Assembly: GCF_002979515.1 (NCBI RefSeq)
Contig: NZ_PCPA01000001.1
Location: 1 to 64,000, forward strand
Direction: 5' to 3'
Source of the DNA: Microbacterium sp. MYb54
GTDB lineage: Bacteria; Actinomycetota; Actinomycetes; Actinomycetales; Microbacteriaceae
DNA length: 64,000 nucleotides
Below, one piece after another: positions 33,866 to 43,847 of this stretch (position 1 is the first letter of the stretch; every line of letters starts with the position of its first letter). Under the pieces are notes generated by a model, which worked only from the letters and a program-made list of their open reading frames with translations, searched no databases and was not told the origin of the DNA. The position numbers and the translations under genes were made by a program.

Positions 33866-34945
33866 GTGTTCGAGTCCGTCCAGACTCTGATCGACGAGCA
33901 TCGCCGGGTGCAGGAGGAACTCTCCGACCCGGCGGTGCACGCCGACGCCGCCCGAGCGAAGCGCGTCAATCGTCGCTACGCCGAGCTGTCGCGGATCGTC
34001 GCCGCGTACGAGGCCTGGGTCGCCGCGACCGATGACCTCGAGACGGCGCGCGAGTTCGCTCGCGAGGATGAGTCGATCGCCGCGGAGATCCCGGCGATGG
34101 AGGAGGAGCTGCAGCACTCTCAGGAGCGTCTGCGCCGTCTGCTGATCCCTCGCGACCCGGATGATGCCCGTGACGTGATCATGGAGATCAAGGCGGGGGA
34201 GGGCGGTGCGGAGTCCGCACTGTTCGCCGCCGATCTGCTGCGCATGTACATCCAGTACGCAGCCTCCAAGGGCTGGAAGACCGAGCTGCTGGAGCGCAAC
34301 GAGTCCGACCTCGGCGGCTACAAGGATGTACAGGTCGCGATCAAGGGCTCGTCGTCCGACCCGGCCCAAGGAGTCTGGGCGCACCTGAAGTACGAAGGCG
34401 GAGTGCACCGCGTGCAGCGTGTGCCGGCCACGGAGTCGCAGGGCCGCATCCACACGTCCACCACCGGTGTACTGGTGTTCCCCGAGGTCGATGAGCCGGA
34501 AGAGATCCAGATCGACCAGAACGATCTCAAGATCGACGTCTTCCGCTCGTCCGGGCCCGGCGGCCAGTCGGTGAACACGACCGACTCCGCCGTGCGCATC
34601 ACGCACGTGCCCACCGGCATCGTGGTCTCCATGCAGAACGAGAAGTCTCAGCTGCAGAACCGTGAAGCCGGTATGCGCGTGCTGCGTGCCCGCCTGCTCG
34701 CGAGGCAGCAGGAGGAACTCGACGCTGCGGCATCCGACGCTCGTCGGTCGCAGATCCGCGGCATGGATCGCTCCGAGCGCATCCGCACCTACAACTTCCC
34801 GGAGAATCGGATCGCGGATCACCGCACCGGCTTCAAGGCCTACAACCTCGACCAGGTTATGGACGGGGCACTCGATCCGCTGATCGAGAGCGCGATCACG
34901 ACCGACGAGGAAGCACGTCTCGCCGCGGTCGGGTCCGATTCCTGA
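33866..34945 (+). CDS. prfA: Peptide chain release factor 1
   Basis: The 359-residue factor reads UAA and UAG stop codons. It has the GGQ catalytic loop in [17 protein letters not shown] and an anticodon-mimic region around [12 protein letters not shown], the RF1 form, in which PAT is the recognition tripeptide. It begins with a GTG nine bases after rho and is likely co-transcribed. The release-factor methyltransferase gene prmC is usually next; here it lies 6.1 kb downstream (41043) with seven genes in between. Confidence 0.96.
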   Translation: MFESVQTLIDEHRRVQEELSDPAVHADAARAKRVNRRYAELSRIVAAYEAWVAATDDLETAREFAREDESIAAEIPAMEEELQHSQERLRRLLIPRDPDDARDVIMEIKAGEGGAESALFAADLLRMYIQYAASKGWKTELLERNESDLGGYKDVQVAIKGSSSDPAQGVWAHLKYEGGVHRVQRVPATESQGRIHTSTTGVLVFPEVDEPEEIQIDQNDLKIDVFRSSGPGGQSVNTTDSAVRITHVPTGIVVSMQNEKSQLQNREAGMRVLRARLLARQQEELDAAASDARRSQIRGMDRSERIRTYNFPENRIADHRTGFKAYNLDQVMDGALDPLIESAITTDEEARLAAVGSDS

Positions 34946-34966
34946 CGAGGACGTCGTCGCTTCGGC

Positions 34967-35620
34967 TCAGGTGCGCGCTGCGTACCGATGCTCGGGGCGT
35001 CCGGTCGCGCCGTAGTTGAGCCGTACCTCCACGATGGTCCTGGCCGCCAACGCGGCCAGATGCCGCTGTGCAGTCGCCCGCGAGATGCCGACGCGTTCGC
35101 CGACCTCTGCCGCCGAGGCCTCCCCGTCGCCGAGCGCGGCGAGCACGAGCTGCTCCGTCGCCGAGCGCGACATCGATACCGGCTCGCCCGCACCGTGCAG
35201 GATCGCGAGCGCCCTGTCGACGTCTTCCTGGTGGAGAGGACGGTCGCCGGCGAGGAGGTTGCGATAGCGCGAATACCGGTCGAGGAGTCCTGACAGAGCT
35301 CTCCGCTCGAACGGCTTCACGAGATAGCCCACCGCACCGGACCTCAGCGCTCGGCGCACTGTCGGGGCATCGTCGGCCGCCGAGATGAGGATCGCGTCGA
35401 CTCCGGAGTCACGCACCAGTGCGATGCCGTCCCCGTCAGGGAGGAAGACATCCGCGATGAGGAGGTCGGGACGCGAGGAGCGGATGCTCTCCCGAGCCTC
35501 GGCCAGCGAGCGCACCGTCTCGGTCACCGTGAAGCCAGGGTGATCGTCGACGATGTCCTGGTGCAGTTGCGCGACGCGGAAATCATCGTCGAGGATGAGC
35601 GCGCGGAGGGGCTCGGTCAT
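34967..35620 (-). CDS. CitB/DcuR-type response regulator
   Basis: The 217-residue regulator has a receiver domain (acidic residues in LILDDDFR, phospho-acceptor Asp in LIADVFLPDGDG, lysine in GYLVKPFERR) and a C-terminal helix-turn-helix of the CitB type, which includes VGERVGISRATAQRHL. It is the partner of the histidine kinase upstream, whose stop overlaps its start as ATGA. The adjacent divergent CitMHS transporter gene suggests it controls uptake of citrate or a related tricarboxylate/dicarboxylate. Confidence 0.92.
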   Translation of the reverse strand: MTEPLRALILDDDFRVAQLHQDIVDDHPGFTVTETVRSLAEARESIRSSRPDLLIADVFLPDGDGIALVRDSGVDAILISAADDAPTVRRALRSGAVGYLVKPFERRALSGLLDRYSRYRNLLAGDRPLHQEDVDRALAILHGAGEPVSMSRSATEQLVLAALGDGEASAAEVGERVGISRATAQRHLAALAARTIVEVRLNYGATGRPEHRYAART

Positions 35621-37272
35621 TTCTTCTCCTTCTTCTCGCGGTGAGACAGGTCGACGGCTCCGCCGATCCGGGCGGCGAAGACAGCGCCATGGTCGTCACC
35701 GCCCGGATCGATCACCCAGAGATCGCCTCCGCTCCGGCGGGCGATCTCCGTGGCGAGGGGCAGGCCGATCCCATGCCCGTGCACGCGATCAGCGGTATCG
35801 TCATCCGCTCGTCCGGTTGCTGCCTGGTCGGTCTCACCGAGACCGGCTCCCGAGTCGGAGACGGTGAACACGAGCGCATCTCCGTCGTCCAGCACCGCGA
35901 CCTCCACCCAGCGCGGTTCTCGGCCACCCGATACGGCCGCAGTGACGGCATTGTCGACGAGATTGCCGAGAACGGCCGCGACGTCTTCCGCTTCGATCAC
36001 ACTCCCGATCAGCTGGGTGTCCTCCGCGATCCGCAGCGCGACCCCTCGCTCACTCGCCTCCACACCCTTGGCACCGAGGAAGGAGTGCAGGAACGGATCG
36101 CCGAGGAGGTGGAGACCCGAGACCGGAAAGGCGACTGAGCCGCGTTCCACGAGCTCGCCGAGGAAGGCGCGAGCATCCGATATCCGGTCGGCATCGATGA
36201 GTCCGGCCGCGACATGCATGCGGTTCGCGAACTCGTGCCGCTGCACGCGCAACGCCGCGGTCATGGTCCGGACGGTCTCCAGGCGCTCCGTCAGAGCGAC
36301 GAGGTCGGTGCGATCTCGCACGATCAGCACATCACCGAGCGCGAGGCCCTGGCGCACCACAGGACGCGAGTCGAGATAGAGCATCCGGTCGCCGACGATT
36401 GCATTGGAGCGCGTGATCGCTCCACGCGCGGCAGCGAGCACGGCCGCGGGAAGACTGAGGGCGTCGAGGGGGCGGCCCACGGGGTCGTCGAGGCCGAGCA
36501 GGCGATCGGCGGCGGCATTGCTCACCCGCACCACCCCTTGCGTGTCGATGGCGATCACTCCGTCGTCCACTCCGTCGAGCACCGCGGTCTGGTTCTGCAC
36601 CAGTGCCACGAGCTCTTCCGGTTGGACTCCGAGAGTCAGCCGCTCCCAGCGACGCCGCAGCAGGAGGAACGCAAGGAAAGCCAGCCCCAGCGCGCCGATC
36701 GCCGTGCAGCCGATCACGGCGAGCAGAGGCGGGAGGTCATCGAAGACTCCGGCCCGTTCGAACCCGACACTGACCTCGCCGACCGGAGTCCCCGCGTCGT
36801 CGCGGACCGGGACCTTCGCCCGTGCGGACTCGCCGAGCGTGCCGGTCTGCCAGTCGACGACCTCGGCGCCTGCGAGCACCTCCTCGTACGGGGTGCTCAC
36901 CTCCTCGCCGATGCGTGAAGGTGTGGGATGGGAGAGGCGGATGCCGTTGTCGTCGGTGATCACGACGAAAAGCGCCCCCGTGCGCGAGGTGACATCGGTG
37001 GAGATGCGTTGCAGGCTGCCGTCGCGGAGTGCATCGGCATCGGGCTCGCTGTCCGAGGCGGAGATGCGGGTGACTTCGGCGCGCACCTGTGGGTCCTCCG
37101 CCACGGTTCTGGCGATGCCCAGAGCGGTGGATTCTGCCTCGGCCCGCAACTGCTGGACGGTGAGCAGCAGATAGACGCCGGTGCAGAGCGCGACGACGAG
37201 TGCGACGGTGGCGAGGTGCAGCAGCAGCGCGCGCGTGGCGAACCGCGGCCTGGTCGTGGTCATCTCTGACAC
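35617..37272 (-). CDS. CitA/DcuS-type sensor histidine kinase
   Basis: The 551-residue kinase starts at a GTG at 37272 (MSEMTTTRPRF) near an AAGGAG; an ATG at 37263 is the alternative. It has an N-terminal helix, an extracytoplasmic PAS-like CitA sensor domain (about residues 45-180), a second helix (about 185-210), a cytoplasmic PAS domain (about 225-330), a short H-box with QRHEFANRMH and a C-terminal ATPase domain with NLVDNA and HGIGLPLA. The architecture is that of citrate/dicarboxylate sensors. The start overlaps nothing upstream; the stop overlaps the response regulator start. Confidence 0.92.
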   Translation of the reverse strand: MSEMTTTRPRFATRALLLHLATVALVVALCTGVYLLLTVQQLRAEAESTALGIARTVAEDPQVRAEVTRISASDSEPDADALRDGSLQRISTDVTSRTGALFVVITDDNGIRLSHPTPSRIGEEVSTPYEEVLAGAEVVDWQTGTLGESARAKVPVRDDAGTPVGEVSVGFERAGVFDDLPPLLAVIGCTAIGALGLAFLAFLLLRRRWERLTLGVQPEELVALVQNQTAVLDGVDDGVIAIDTQGVVRVSNAAADRLLGLDDPVGRPLDALSLPAAVLAAARGAITRSNAIVGDRMLYLDSRPVVRQGLALGDVLIVRDRTDLVALTERLETVRTMTAALRVQRHEFANRMHVAAGLIDADRISDARAFLGELVERGSVAFPVSGLHLLGDPFLHSFLGAKGVEASERGVALRIAEDTQLIGSVIEAEDVAAVLGNLVDNAVTAAVSGGREPRWVEVAVLDDGDALVFTVSDSGAGLGETDQAATGRADDDTADRVHGHGIGLPLATEIARRSGGDLWVIDPGGDDHGAVFAARIGGAVDLSHREKKEKK

Positions 37273-37285
37273 CGTGCTCCTTCCG

Positions 37286-37300
37286 TGCGCAATATGCGCA
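37286..37300. promoter_or_regulatory. Double TGCGCA palindrome in the kinase/transporter intergenic region
   Basis: TGCGCA at 37286-37291 and again at 37295-37300, separated by ATA, form a 15-base nearly symmetrical block between the divergent kinase and CitMHS genes. It is a candidate binding site for the response regulator; nothing confirms this. A TAGTCT hexamer further right could be the transporter -10. Confidence 0.3.
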
Positions 37301-37419
37301 GAACTCACGCTACGCGCACAAGCGCCGTGAATGCGGGATACCGCACCCGGAGCTCGTGGATTGCCTAGTCTCATCGGGATCCGTCGTCGACGACGGAGCG
37401 ATGACGAAGGAGTCAATGC

Positions 37420-38964
37420 ATGCCCGCTGCACTCACAGGCCTGTTCGCGGCCGCCGAAGAGGCGCCGACGTACGATGTGGCGTTCGTGCCGCCAGAGTGG
37501 GTGCTGGTGCTCCTCGGGTTCACGATGGTCCTCGCGTTCATGACGCTCATCATGACGAAGCGCCTCACGCCCATGGTCGCCCTGATCCTCGTTCCGACCG
37601 CGTTCGGACTCTTCGCCGGGGCAGGCCTCGGCCTCGGTGACATGATCCTCGACTCGATCGGCACGATGGCGCCGACCGCGGCGTTGCTGATGTTCGCGAT
37701 CATGTTCTTCGGCATCATGATCGACGTCGGGCTGTTCGACCCGCTCATCAGGTTGATCACCCGTCTGCTCGGAGACGATCCGGCGAAGGTCGTGCTCGGA
37801 ACGGCGATCCTCGCCGGTGCCGTCTCGCTCGACGGTGACGGTTCGACGACGTTCATCATCACCACCTCGGCGATGCTGCCCATCTACCTCCGTCTGGGCA
37901 TGAGCCCGGTCGTGCTCACGTGTGTGGCCGGCCTCATGAACGGCACGTTGAACATCGTGCCCTGGGGCGGTCCCACCGTGCGCGCAGCGACCGCTCTCGG
38001 GTTGCAGCCGACCGACATCTTCGTGCCGATGCTGCCTGCACTCGGGGCAGGTCTCATCGTGACGCTCGGCTTCGCGTGGATTCTGGGACTCCAGGAGCGC
38101 CGTCGACTCGGTCGCCTCGGATCCGATGGGCTGCTCGCGGGTGCCGACGGCGGCTCCCTGTCGACGGTGCCGAAGATCTTCCGGGGCGCTGAGCCCAAGC
38201 CGGGCGCGCGTGCCTCGCTGCGCACGGGCAACCTCGTGGTCGTCGCCGGTGGACACGCTCCGGTCTCAGCGGCGAACGTCGATCCCGCCGACACCGCGAT
38301 GGCAGACACGATGCTGGATCCTGCTCGCCCTACCCTCCGCCCGAAGCTCATCTGGTTCAACCTGGTGCTCACGGTCGCAGTGATGGTGCTCCTGGTGCTC
38401 GACATCCTCCCGCTGCCCTACGTGTTCATGGTGGGTGCCGGCATCGCGCTGGTCATCAACTTCCGGGGCATCAAGGATCAGGCGTCGGAGATCGTTGCGC
38501 ACGCACCGAGCATCGTGGGTGTCGTCTCCATGGTCATCGCAGCCGGAGTTCTCGTCGGCGTGCTCACCGGTACGGGGATGGTCGATGCGATGGCGACCTG
38601 GATCACGAACGTGCTCCCGCCGGCGCTCGGCCCGTTCCTCGCCCCGATCACGGGTGTCCTGTCGATCCCGTTCACCTTCTTCATGTCGAACGACGCGTTC
38701 TACTTCGGCATCCTCCCCGTGCTCGCGCAGAGTGCGGCGAGCTTCGGCATCGACCCGGTCGAGATGGCGAGGGCATCGATCACCGGTCAGCCGGTGCATC
38801 TGCAGAGTCCGCTCGTCCCGGCGATCCTGCTCCTGGTCTCGCTTGCGAGCGTGAACCTGGGTGACCACCACCGCAAGGTGCTGTGGCGTGCGGTGATCGT
38901 GTCGCTGGTCATGCTCGCCGTCGGCATCCTGACCGGCGCCGTCCCGTTCTTCGTGGCGCAGTGA
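37420..38964 (+). CDS. CitMHS-family citrate/cation symporter
   Basis: This 514-residue transporter has about eleven to twelve membrane helices and is of the CitMHS (metal-citrate:proton symporter) type. The N-terminal half carries LDGDGSTTFIITTSAM and the second half FMSNDAFYFGILP, both characteristic. The ATG at 37420 has GAAGGAG nine bases upstream. The divergent two-component system is the likely regulator. Whether it takes citrate with magnesium, calcium or iron is not readable. Codon use matches its neighbours. Confidence 0.92.
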   Translation: MPAALTGLFAAAEEAPTYDVAFVPPEWVLVLLGFTMVLAFMTLIMTKRLTPMVALILVPTAFGLFAGAGLGLGDMILDSIGTMAPTAALLMFAIMFFGIMIDVGLFDPLIRLITRLLGDDPAKVVLGTAILAGAVSLDGDGSTTFIITTSAMLPIYLRLGMSPVVLTCVAGLMNGTLNIVPWGGPTVRAATALGLQPTDIFVPMLPALGAGLIVTLGFAWILGLQERRRLGRLGSDGLLAGADGGSLSTVPKIFRGAEPKPGARASLRTGNLVVVAGGHAPVSAANVDPADTAMADTMLDPARPTLRPKLIWFNLVLTVAVMVLLVLDILPLPYVFMVGAGIALVINFRGIKDQASEIVAHAPSIVGVVSMVIAAGVLVGVLTGTGMVDAMATWITNVLPPALGPFLAPITGVLSIPFTFFMSNDAFYFGILPVLAQSAASFGIDPVEMARASITGQPVHLQSPLVPAILLLVSLASVNLGDHHRKVLWRAVIVSLVMLAVGILTGAVPFFVAQ

Positions 38965-38995
38965 GTCTCGGCATGCGGGGCGATATGCTCAGCCC

Positions 38996-39403
38996 GTGAT
39001 CACACTTCTGTTCCGCGGCCTGATGTACGTCGTGTCCGCCGGTCTCGGCCTGATCGCCGCAGACCTCCTGCTCGATGGTTTCGAGATCGAGTGGGACAAG
39101 TGGTGGGGCTTCGTCATCTGCATCCTGATCTTCGCGATCCTGCAGAGCGTGCTCTCGCCCTGGGTGGGCAAGATCGCCACTCGCTACGCACCGGTGCTGA
39201 TGGGCGGCATCGGGATCTTCTCGACGCTCATCTCCCTCATCATCGTCGTGCTGCTGCCCATCGGAGGACTGCGGATCACCGACCTGACCGGCTGGCTGCT
39301 CGGGTCGGTCATCGTGTGGCTGATCACGGCCCTCGGCAGCGTCCTTCTCCCGCTCATCTTCCTTCGCAAGAAGGTCGAGTCGGTCAAGGCCGCACGCAAG
39401 TAG
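38996..39403 (+). CDS. Phage holin-like / four-helix membrane protein (PF04020 family)
   Basis: The 135-residue protein has four membrane helices (about residues 4-24, 37-55, 68-90, 98-120) and an Arg/Lys-rich C-terminus, typical of the family annotated as phage holin IV or mycobacterial four-TM. The name is historical, as there is no phage context. A TATGCT hexamer sits at -12 to -7 before the GTG at 38996, so the gene appears leaderless and independent of the transporter upstream. Function is not known. Confidence 0.85.
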   Translation: MITLLFRGLMYVVSAGLGLIAADLLLDGFEIEWDKWWGFVICILIFAILQSVLSPWVGKIATRYAPVLMGGIGIFSTLISLIIVVLLPIGGLRITDLTGWLLGSVIVWLITALGSVLLPLIFLRKKVESVKAARK

Positions 39404-39422
39404 GCCTCTGGCTCCGGCCTGC

Positions 39423-39995
39423 TCAGATCGCGTAGTGGTCCGGCGCGGTGAGCAGGGCCCTGGTGTCCTCGCCGACCGTGCGATGACGCGGCTTCGCCGG
39501 GACTCCGACGAGGATGCTGTCGGCCGGGGCATCACGAGTGACCACCGCATTCGCACCGACCACGGAGCCTGCCCCGATCGTGATGGGGCCGAGGATCTTC
39601 GCGCCGGCGCCCACGGCCACCCCGTTTCCGAGCGTGGGATGCCGTTTGCCCGACGTTCGTGTGCGTCCGCCGAGCGTGACGCCGTGGTAGAGCATCACGT
39701 CGTCACCCACCACTGCGGTCTCGCCGATAACCACGCCCATGCCGTGGTCGATGAAGAAGCGTCGGCCGATCCGCGCGCCGGGGTGGATCTCGATCCCGGT
39801 CAGCCAGCGCGAGACCTGCGACCCCGCACGTGCGAGCAGGCGCAGGCGACGGCGCCAGAGCGCGTGCGAGATGCGGTGCGCCCAGATGGCGTGCAGTCCG
39901 GGGTACAGCAGAGCGACCTCGACGCCGCTGCGCGCGGCCGGATCCCTGAGGCGAGCCGCCGCGATGTCCTCGCGCATTCGCCCGATCATGCCCAT
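39423..39995 (-). CDS. cysE: Serine O-acetyltransferase
   Basis: The 190-residue enzyme acetylates L-serine with acetyl-CoA for cysteine synthesis. It has an N-terminal helical region (about 1-60) and a left-handed beta-helix with [12 protein letters not shown] and [10 protein letters not shown] motifs including the conserved catalytic histidines. It is shorter than the E. coli protein because the N-terminal helical domain is reduced. It follows cysK by eight bases and is likely co-transcribed and translationally coupled. Confidence 0.95.
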   Translation of the reverse strand: MGMIGRMREDIAAARLRDPAARSGVEVALLYPGLHAIWAHRISHALWRRRLRLLARAGSQVSRWLTGIEIHPGARIGRRFFIDHGMGVVIGETAVVGDDVMLYHGVTLGGRTRTSGKRHPTLGNGVAVGAGAKILGPITIGAGSVVGANAVVTRDAPADSILVGVPAKPRHRTVGEDTRALLTAPDHYAI

Positions 39996-40003
39996 CGACG
40001 GTC

Positions 40004-40942
40004 TCAGCTTTCGCGCAGGTCCTCGAACAGCGCGGTGGAGAGGTAGCGCTCACCGGTGTCGGGGATGATGACGACGATCGTCTTGCCGGCGTTCTCGGGA
40101 CGGGCCGCGACCTTCAGCGCGGCGGCGACGGCCGCACCGGACGACATGCCGACGAGCAGGCCCTCCTTGGCTGCGAGCTCACGCGCGACACGGATGGACT
40201 CGTCGAACTCGGCGGTGAGGATCTCGTCGAGCACCTCGCGGTCGAGCACGTCGGGGACGAAGTTCGGGCCGATGCCCTGGATCTTGTGCGGGCCGGGGTG
40301 TCCCTCGGTGAGGACGGGGGAGTCCTTGGGCTCCACGGCGATCACCTGGACGCCGGGCTTCGCGGCCTTGAGCGCCTGGCCGGTGCCTGTCACGGTTCCG
40401 CCGGTGCCGACGCCGGCCACGAGGATGTCGACGGCGCCGTCGGTGTCGCGGAGGATCTCCTGCGCCGTGGTCTCGCGGTGGATCTGGGGGTTCGCTGCGT
40501 TCTCGAACTGGCGGATCCAGATCGCACCAGGAGTCTCGGCGACGATGCGCTTGGTCTCCTCGATCGCCCCGCTCATGCCCTTGGTGGGGTCGGTGAGCAC
40601 GATCTCCGCGCCGAACGCCTTCAGCAGGATCCGACGCTCCTTCGACATCGAGGCGGGCATCGTCAGGATGACCCGGTAGCCGCGTGCGGCGCCGACCATC
40701 GCGAGGGCGATTCCGGTGTTGCCGCTGGTCGACTCCACGATCGTTCCCCCGGGGAGGAGCTCGCCCGATGCCTCGGCGGCATTGATCATCGCGATGCCGA
40801 TTCGGTCCTTCACGCTCGAGGCCGGGTTGTAGTACTCGAGCTTGGCGAGAACGGTGGCCCCGAGGCCCTCGGTCACCCGGTTCAGGCGAACGAGCGGCGT
40901 GTTGCCGAAAGCGGTCGTGATGTCGGAGTGGATACCGGGCAT
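40004..40942 (-). CDS. cysK: Cysteine synthase (O-acetylserine sulfhydrylase)
   Basis: The 312-residue PLP enzyme makes cysteine from O-acetylserine and sulfide. The PLP lysine lies in [11 protein letters not shown], the substrate loop in [12 protein letters not shown], and the phosphate loop in [12 protein letters not shown]. The ATG at 40942 was chosen because it begins with the family's [20 protein letters not shown] and has an AGGAAGG ribosome-binding site; the longer ORF to 41053 overlaps the prmC promoter. It heads the cysK-cysE operon. Confidence 0.96.
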   Translation of the reverse strand: MPGIHSDITTAFGNTPLVRLNRVTEGLGATVLAKLEYYNPASSVKDRIGIAMINAAEASGELLPGGTIVESTSGNTGIALAMVGAARGYRVILTMPASMSKERRILLKAFGAEIVLTDPTKGMSGAIEETKRIVAETPGAIWIRQFENAANPQIHRETTAQEILRDTDGAVDILVAGVGTGGTVTGTGQALKAAKPGVQVIAVEPKDSPVLTEGHPGPHKIQGIGPNFVPDVLDREVLDEILTAEFDESIRVARELAAKEGLLVGMSSGAAVAAALKVAARPENAGKTIVVIIPDTGERYLSTALFEDLRES

Positions 40943-41042
40943 GAGGAGCCTTCCTGTGCGGGGGTCGCTGCCGGACCAGCCTAGGGGAGGGGACCTATGG
41001 AGGAGGCTTTGTGACGGCTGCTCGCACTCTACGCTTGAACCC

Positions 41043-41903
41043 ATGTCTGACAACTCCCTCGCCGCGGTCGTCCGCTCGACGGCGCAGCGCCTGGCTGACG
41101 CCGGAGTCCCGGATCCACTCGTCGACGCCGAACTTCTCGCAGGTCACGTGCTCGGCCACCGTCGGGGCGAGATTCAAGCGGCGATCATCCGCGGCGACGG
41201 CATCGACGACGAGGCTGCTGCGACACTGGACGCCCTGGTGGACAGGCGGGCGGCGCGAGAGCCGTTGCAGCACATCACCGGCACCGCACCGTTCCGGCAT
41301 CTCGAGCTGTCGGTGGGTCCCGGAGTCTTCGTGCCGCGGCCCGAGACCGAGACCGTCGTGCAGTACGCGATCGACGAACTGCTGAACTCGGCCGAACCCG
41401 CACCGATCGGCGTCGATCTCGGCACCGGGAGTGGCGCGATAGCCCTCGCGATGGCCACCGAGGTGCCGCACGCGCGCATCTTCGCCGCTGAACTCTCCGA
41501 AGACGCTCATGCCTGGGCCAGCCGGAACGTCGAGGGGGTCGAGAACCTCACGCTCATCCTTTCGGACCTCGGCGAGGCATTCCCCGAGCTCGACGGCACG
41601 GCATCCGTGGTCATCTCGAATCCGCCGTACGTGCCGGATGCCGCCATCCCGCGCGATCCCGAGGTGCGGCTCTTCGACCCGGCCATGGCGCTGTACGGGG
41701 GAGAGGACGGCCTCGACATCGTGCGGGTCCTCAGTTCGCGGGCTCTGCGCTTGCTGCGCTCCGGTGGTCTGCTCGTCATCGAGCACGGCGAACTGCAGGG
41801 GGAATCGATCAGGGAGATCCTCACCGCAGACGGCTGGCGTGCGGCGTCGACGCATCGCGACCTGACCTCGCGGGATCGCACCACCACCGCGCTCCGACCC
41901 TGA
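41043..41903 (+). CDS. prmC: Release factor glutamine methyltransferase
   Basis: The 286-residue enzyme methylates the glutamine of the GGQ motif in release factors. It has an N-terminal helical domain (about 1-85), the SAM motif [13 protein letters not shown], and the NPPY catalytic motif in [10 protein letters not shown]. The ATG at 41043 is leaderless or nearly so: TACGCT ends seven bases before it. It is separated from its substrate gene prfA by 6 kb. TsaC follows after 52 bases. Confidence 0.95.
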   Translation: MSDNSLAAVVRSTAQRLADAGVPDPLVDAELLAGHVLGHRRGEIQAAIIRGDGIDDEAAATLDALVDRRAAREPLQHITGTAPFRHLELSVGPGVFVPRPETETVVQYAIDELLNSAEPAPIGVDLGTGSGAIALAMATEVPHARIFAAELSEDAHAWASRNVEGVENLTLILSDLGEAFPELDGTASVVISNPPYVPDAAIPRDPEVRLFDPAMALYGGEDGLDIVRVLSSRALRLLRSGGLLVIEHGELQGESIREILTADGWRAASTHRDLTSRDRTTTALRP

Positions 41904-41955
41904 TCAGCTGACTCAGAGCATCCGCATCATCCGTGCCGCATAGAATCGAACCGTC

Positions 41956-42681
41956 ATGTCAACCATCTTCGACTGCAGCGACGAGTCGCAGCTGCTCGCC
42001 GGCATGCGCCACGCGCGCCAGGCGATCGGCCGTGGCGACCTCATCGTCATCCCCACAGACACGGTGTACGGCGTCGCTGCCGACGCCTTCTCCGCGACCG
42101 CCGTCCAGCGGCTGCTGGACGCGAAGGGCCGAGGTCGCGATCAGCCGCCGCCCGTGCTGATCGGCACGAAGGAGACGCTCGCTGCCCTGGCCGAGTCCGT
42201 TCCCGAGCCGGTGGAGCGTCTCGTAGAGGCGTTCTGGCCGGGCGGACTCACGATCGTGGTTCCCGCGCAGCCCTCGCTGGTGTGGGACCTCGGGGAGACC
42301 CTCGGAACCGTGGCGGTCCGGATGCCGGAAGGACGCGTCGCCCTCGAACTGCTGGCCGAGACCGGTCCGCTCGCCGTCTCCAGTGCGAACCTCACCGGCC
42401 AGGCCGCCGCCATCTCGGCCCTGGACGCCGAGAAGATGCTGGGCGACAGCGTCGCGGTCTACCTCGCCGACGGTCTGAGCAAGGACGGCATCGCCTCCAC
42501 CATCGTCGACGCGACCTCTCTGGTACGTCGGGGCGCGGATTCCGAACCCGGGGTCGTGCGCATTCTCCGAGAAGGCGCAGTGACCCGTGAACAGCTGCAG
42601 GAGGTGCTCGGCGATCTGCTCGAGCCCGAGGAGCAGCACTCGGATCACGAGCATGCGCAGGAGCAGGACGGGGATTCGTGA
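41956..42681 (+). CDS. tsaC: L-threonylcarbamoyladenylate synthase (Sua5/YciO family)
   Basis: This 241-residue enzyme makes the threonylcarbamoyl-AMP precursor for t6A in tRNA. It has the family's IPTDTVYGVAADA and AFWPGGLTIVV motifs, the SSANLTG motif and a non-conserved acidic tail (about 215-241, rich in Glu, His and Asp). It lacks the C-terminal Sua5 domain and so is the short form. A TAGAAT hexamer at 41941-41946 may be the -10. Its stop overlaps the next start as GTGA. Confidence 0.93.
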   Translation: MSTIFDCSDESQLLAGMRHARQAIGRGDLIVIPTDTVYGVAADAFSATAVQRLLDAKGRGRDQPPPVLIGTKETLAALAESVPEPVERLVEAFWPGGLTIVVPAQPSLVWDLGETLGTVAVRMPEGRVALELLAETGPLAVSSANLTGQAAAISALDAEKMLGDSVAVYLADGLSKDGIASTIVDATSLVRRGADSEPGVVRILREGAVTREQLQEVLGDLLEPEEQHSDHEHAQEQDGDS

Positions 42682-43847
42682 AGCAGTATCTCTTCACGAT
42701 CCTCCTCACCGCTGCGATCACGTTCGCGCTGACCTGGGCGGTGTGGAAGCTGAGCCTCCGGTTCAAGCTGTACCCCGCGATCCGTGATCGTGATGTGCAC
42801 ACCACTCCCAAGCCTCGCCTCGGCGGTGTCGCGATCTTCCTCGGCATCGCCGCAGCATTCGGGTTCTCCGCCCTGAACCCTTTCTTCCAGAGCATCTGGA
42901 TCCCGCCGCAGACCATGTGGTCGATCCTCGGAGCCTCACTGCTGATCGCGATCATCGGCGTGGTGGACGATCTCTGGGACATCGACTGGATGATCAAGCT
43001 GGGCGCCCAGTTCCTTGCCGCCGGGATCATCACGGTCGGCGGCGGACTGCAGATCCTGTCGCTGCCGTTCGGTGACCTGATCGTGGTCTCGAGCTGGCTG
43101 AGCATCACCATCACCATGTTCGCGATCGTCATCGTGATGAACGCGGTGAATTTCATCGACGGCCTCGACGGACTCGTCGCGGGGGTGTGCCTGATCTCGA
43201 ACGGCGTCTTCTTCGCGTACTCCTACATCTTCACGCGCGACTCGGGCGCCTCCAGCTACTTCAATCTCTCCACGTTCATCGCGGCCGTCCTCATCGGGGC
43301 ATGCCTCGGTTTCCTCCCGTTGAACTGGAGCCCGGCGAAGCTGTTCATGGGCGACTCCGGAGCACTGGTGATCGGTCTGCTGATGGCGACGTCGGCGATC
43401 GCGATCACCGGGCAGATGGACCCGTCTGCCCTCGATCCCGAGCGTCTCGGGCGTTCGCAGCTGGTGGGTGCGTTCCTGCCGATCCTGCTTCCCCTGCTCG
43501 TCGTCTTGCTGCCCCTTCTCGACTTCGGGCTCGCAGTGCTGCGACGGATGAGCGCCGGACGATCCCCGTTCTCGCCCGACCGGAAGCACCTGCATCACCG
43601 GATGCTCGATCTCGGACACCGCGACCGTGACGCCGTGCTCATCTTCTACGCCTGGACTGCGGTCGTCTCGCTTGCCGTCCTGCTCATGTATGTCGGTGCT
43701 CGGGAGGACTGGCCCGGTCAGTATCTGCCGGGAGTCGGCTTCGGGGTCGTGGGCATCGCCGCCTGCCTCGTCGTCACGCTGAGCCCCACCCGCCGCAGTA
43801 AGAGCGCAGCGGATGCCGAACCCGATCCGACACCCGTGGAGTCCTGA
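42678..43847 (+). CDS. MraY/WecA-type UDP-sugar:polyprenyl-phosphate phosphotransferase
   Basis: The 389-residue protein has about ten to eleven membrane helices and the MraY/WecA signatures GVVDDLWDIDW (DD pair), NAVNFIDGLDGL and GDSGALVIG. It should transfer a sugar-1-phosphate from UDP to undecaprenyl phosphate, the first step for a wall or teichoic/arabinogalactan-type glycan; MraY itself usually sits in the dcw cluster, so WecA-type is favoured. It overlaps tsaC (GTGA) and the following gene (TGATG-type overlap at 43847), so the cluster is tightly linked. Confidence 0.92.
   Translation: MKQYLFTILLTAAITFALTWAVWKLSLRFKLYPAIRDRDVHTTPKPRLGGVAIFLGIAAAFGFSALNPFFQSIWIPPQTMWSILGASLLIAIIGVVDDLWDIDWMIKLGAQFLAAGIITVGGGLQILSLPFGDLIVVSSWLSITITMFAIVIVMNAVNFIDGLDGLVAGVCLISNGVFFAYSYIFTRDSGASSYFNLSTFIAAVLIGACLGFLPLNWSPAKLFMGDSGALVIGLLMATSAIAITGQMDPSALDPERLGRSQLVGAFLPILLPLLVVLLPLLDFGLAVLRRMSAGRSPFSPDRKHLHHRMLDLGHRDRDAVLIFYAWTAVVSLAVLLMYVGAREDWPGQYLPGVGFGVVGIAACLVVTLSPTRRSKSAADAEPDPTPVES

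Noticed and set aside
32426..34822. Minus-strand 798-codon open frame opposite rho and prfA
   Set aside because: Same reasoning: long antisense frame caused by codon bias in conserved plus-strand genes.
38996..39403. Prophage indicated by a holin-like gene
   Set aside because: No lysin, integrase, portal or tail gene is nearby; the PF04020-type membrane protein is a normal chromosomal gene in actinobacteria.
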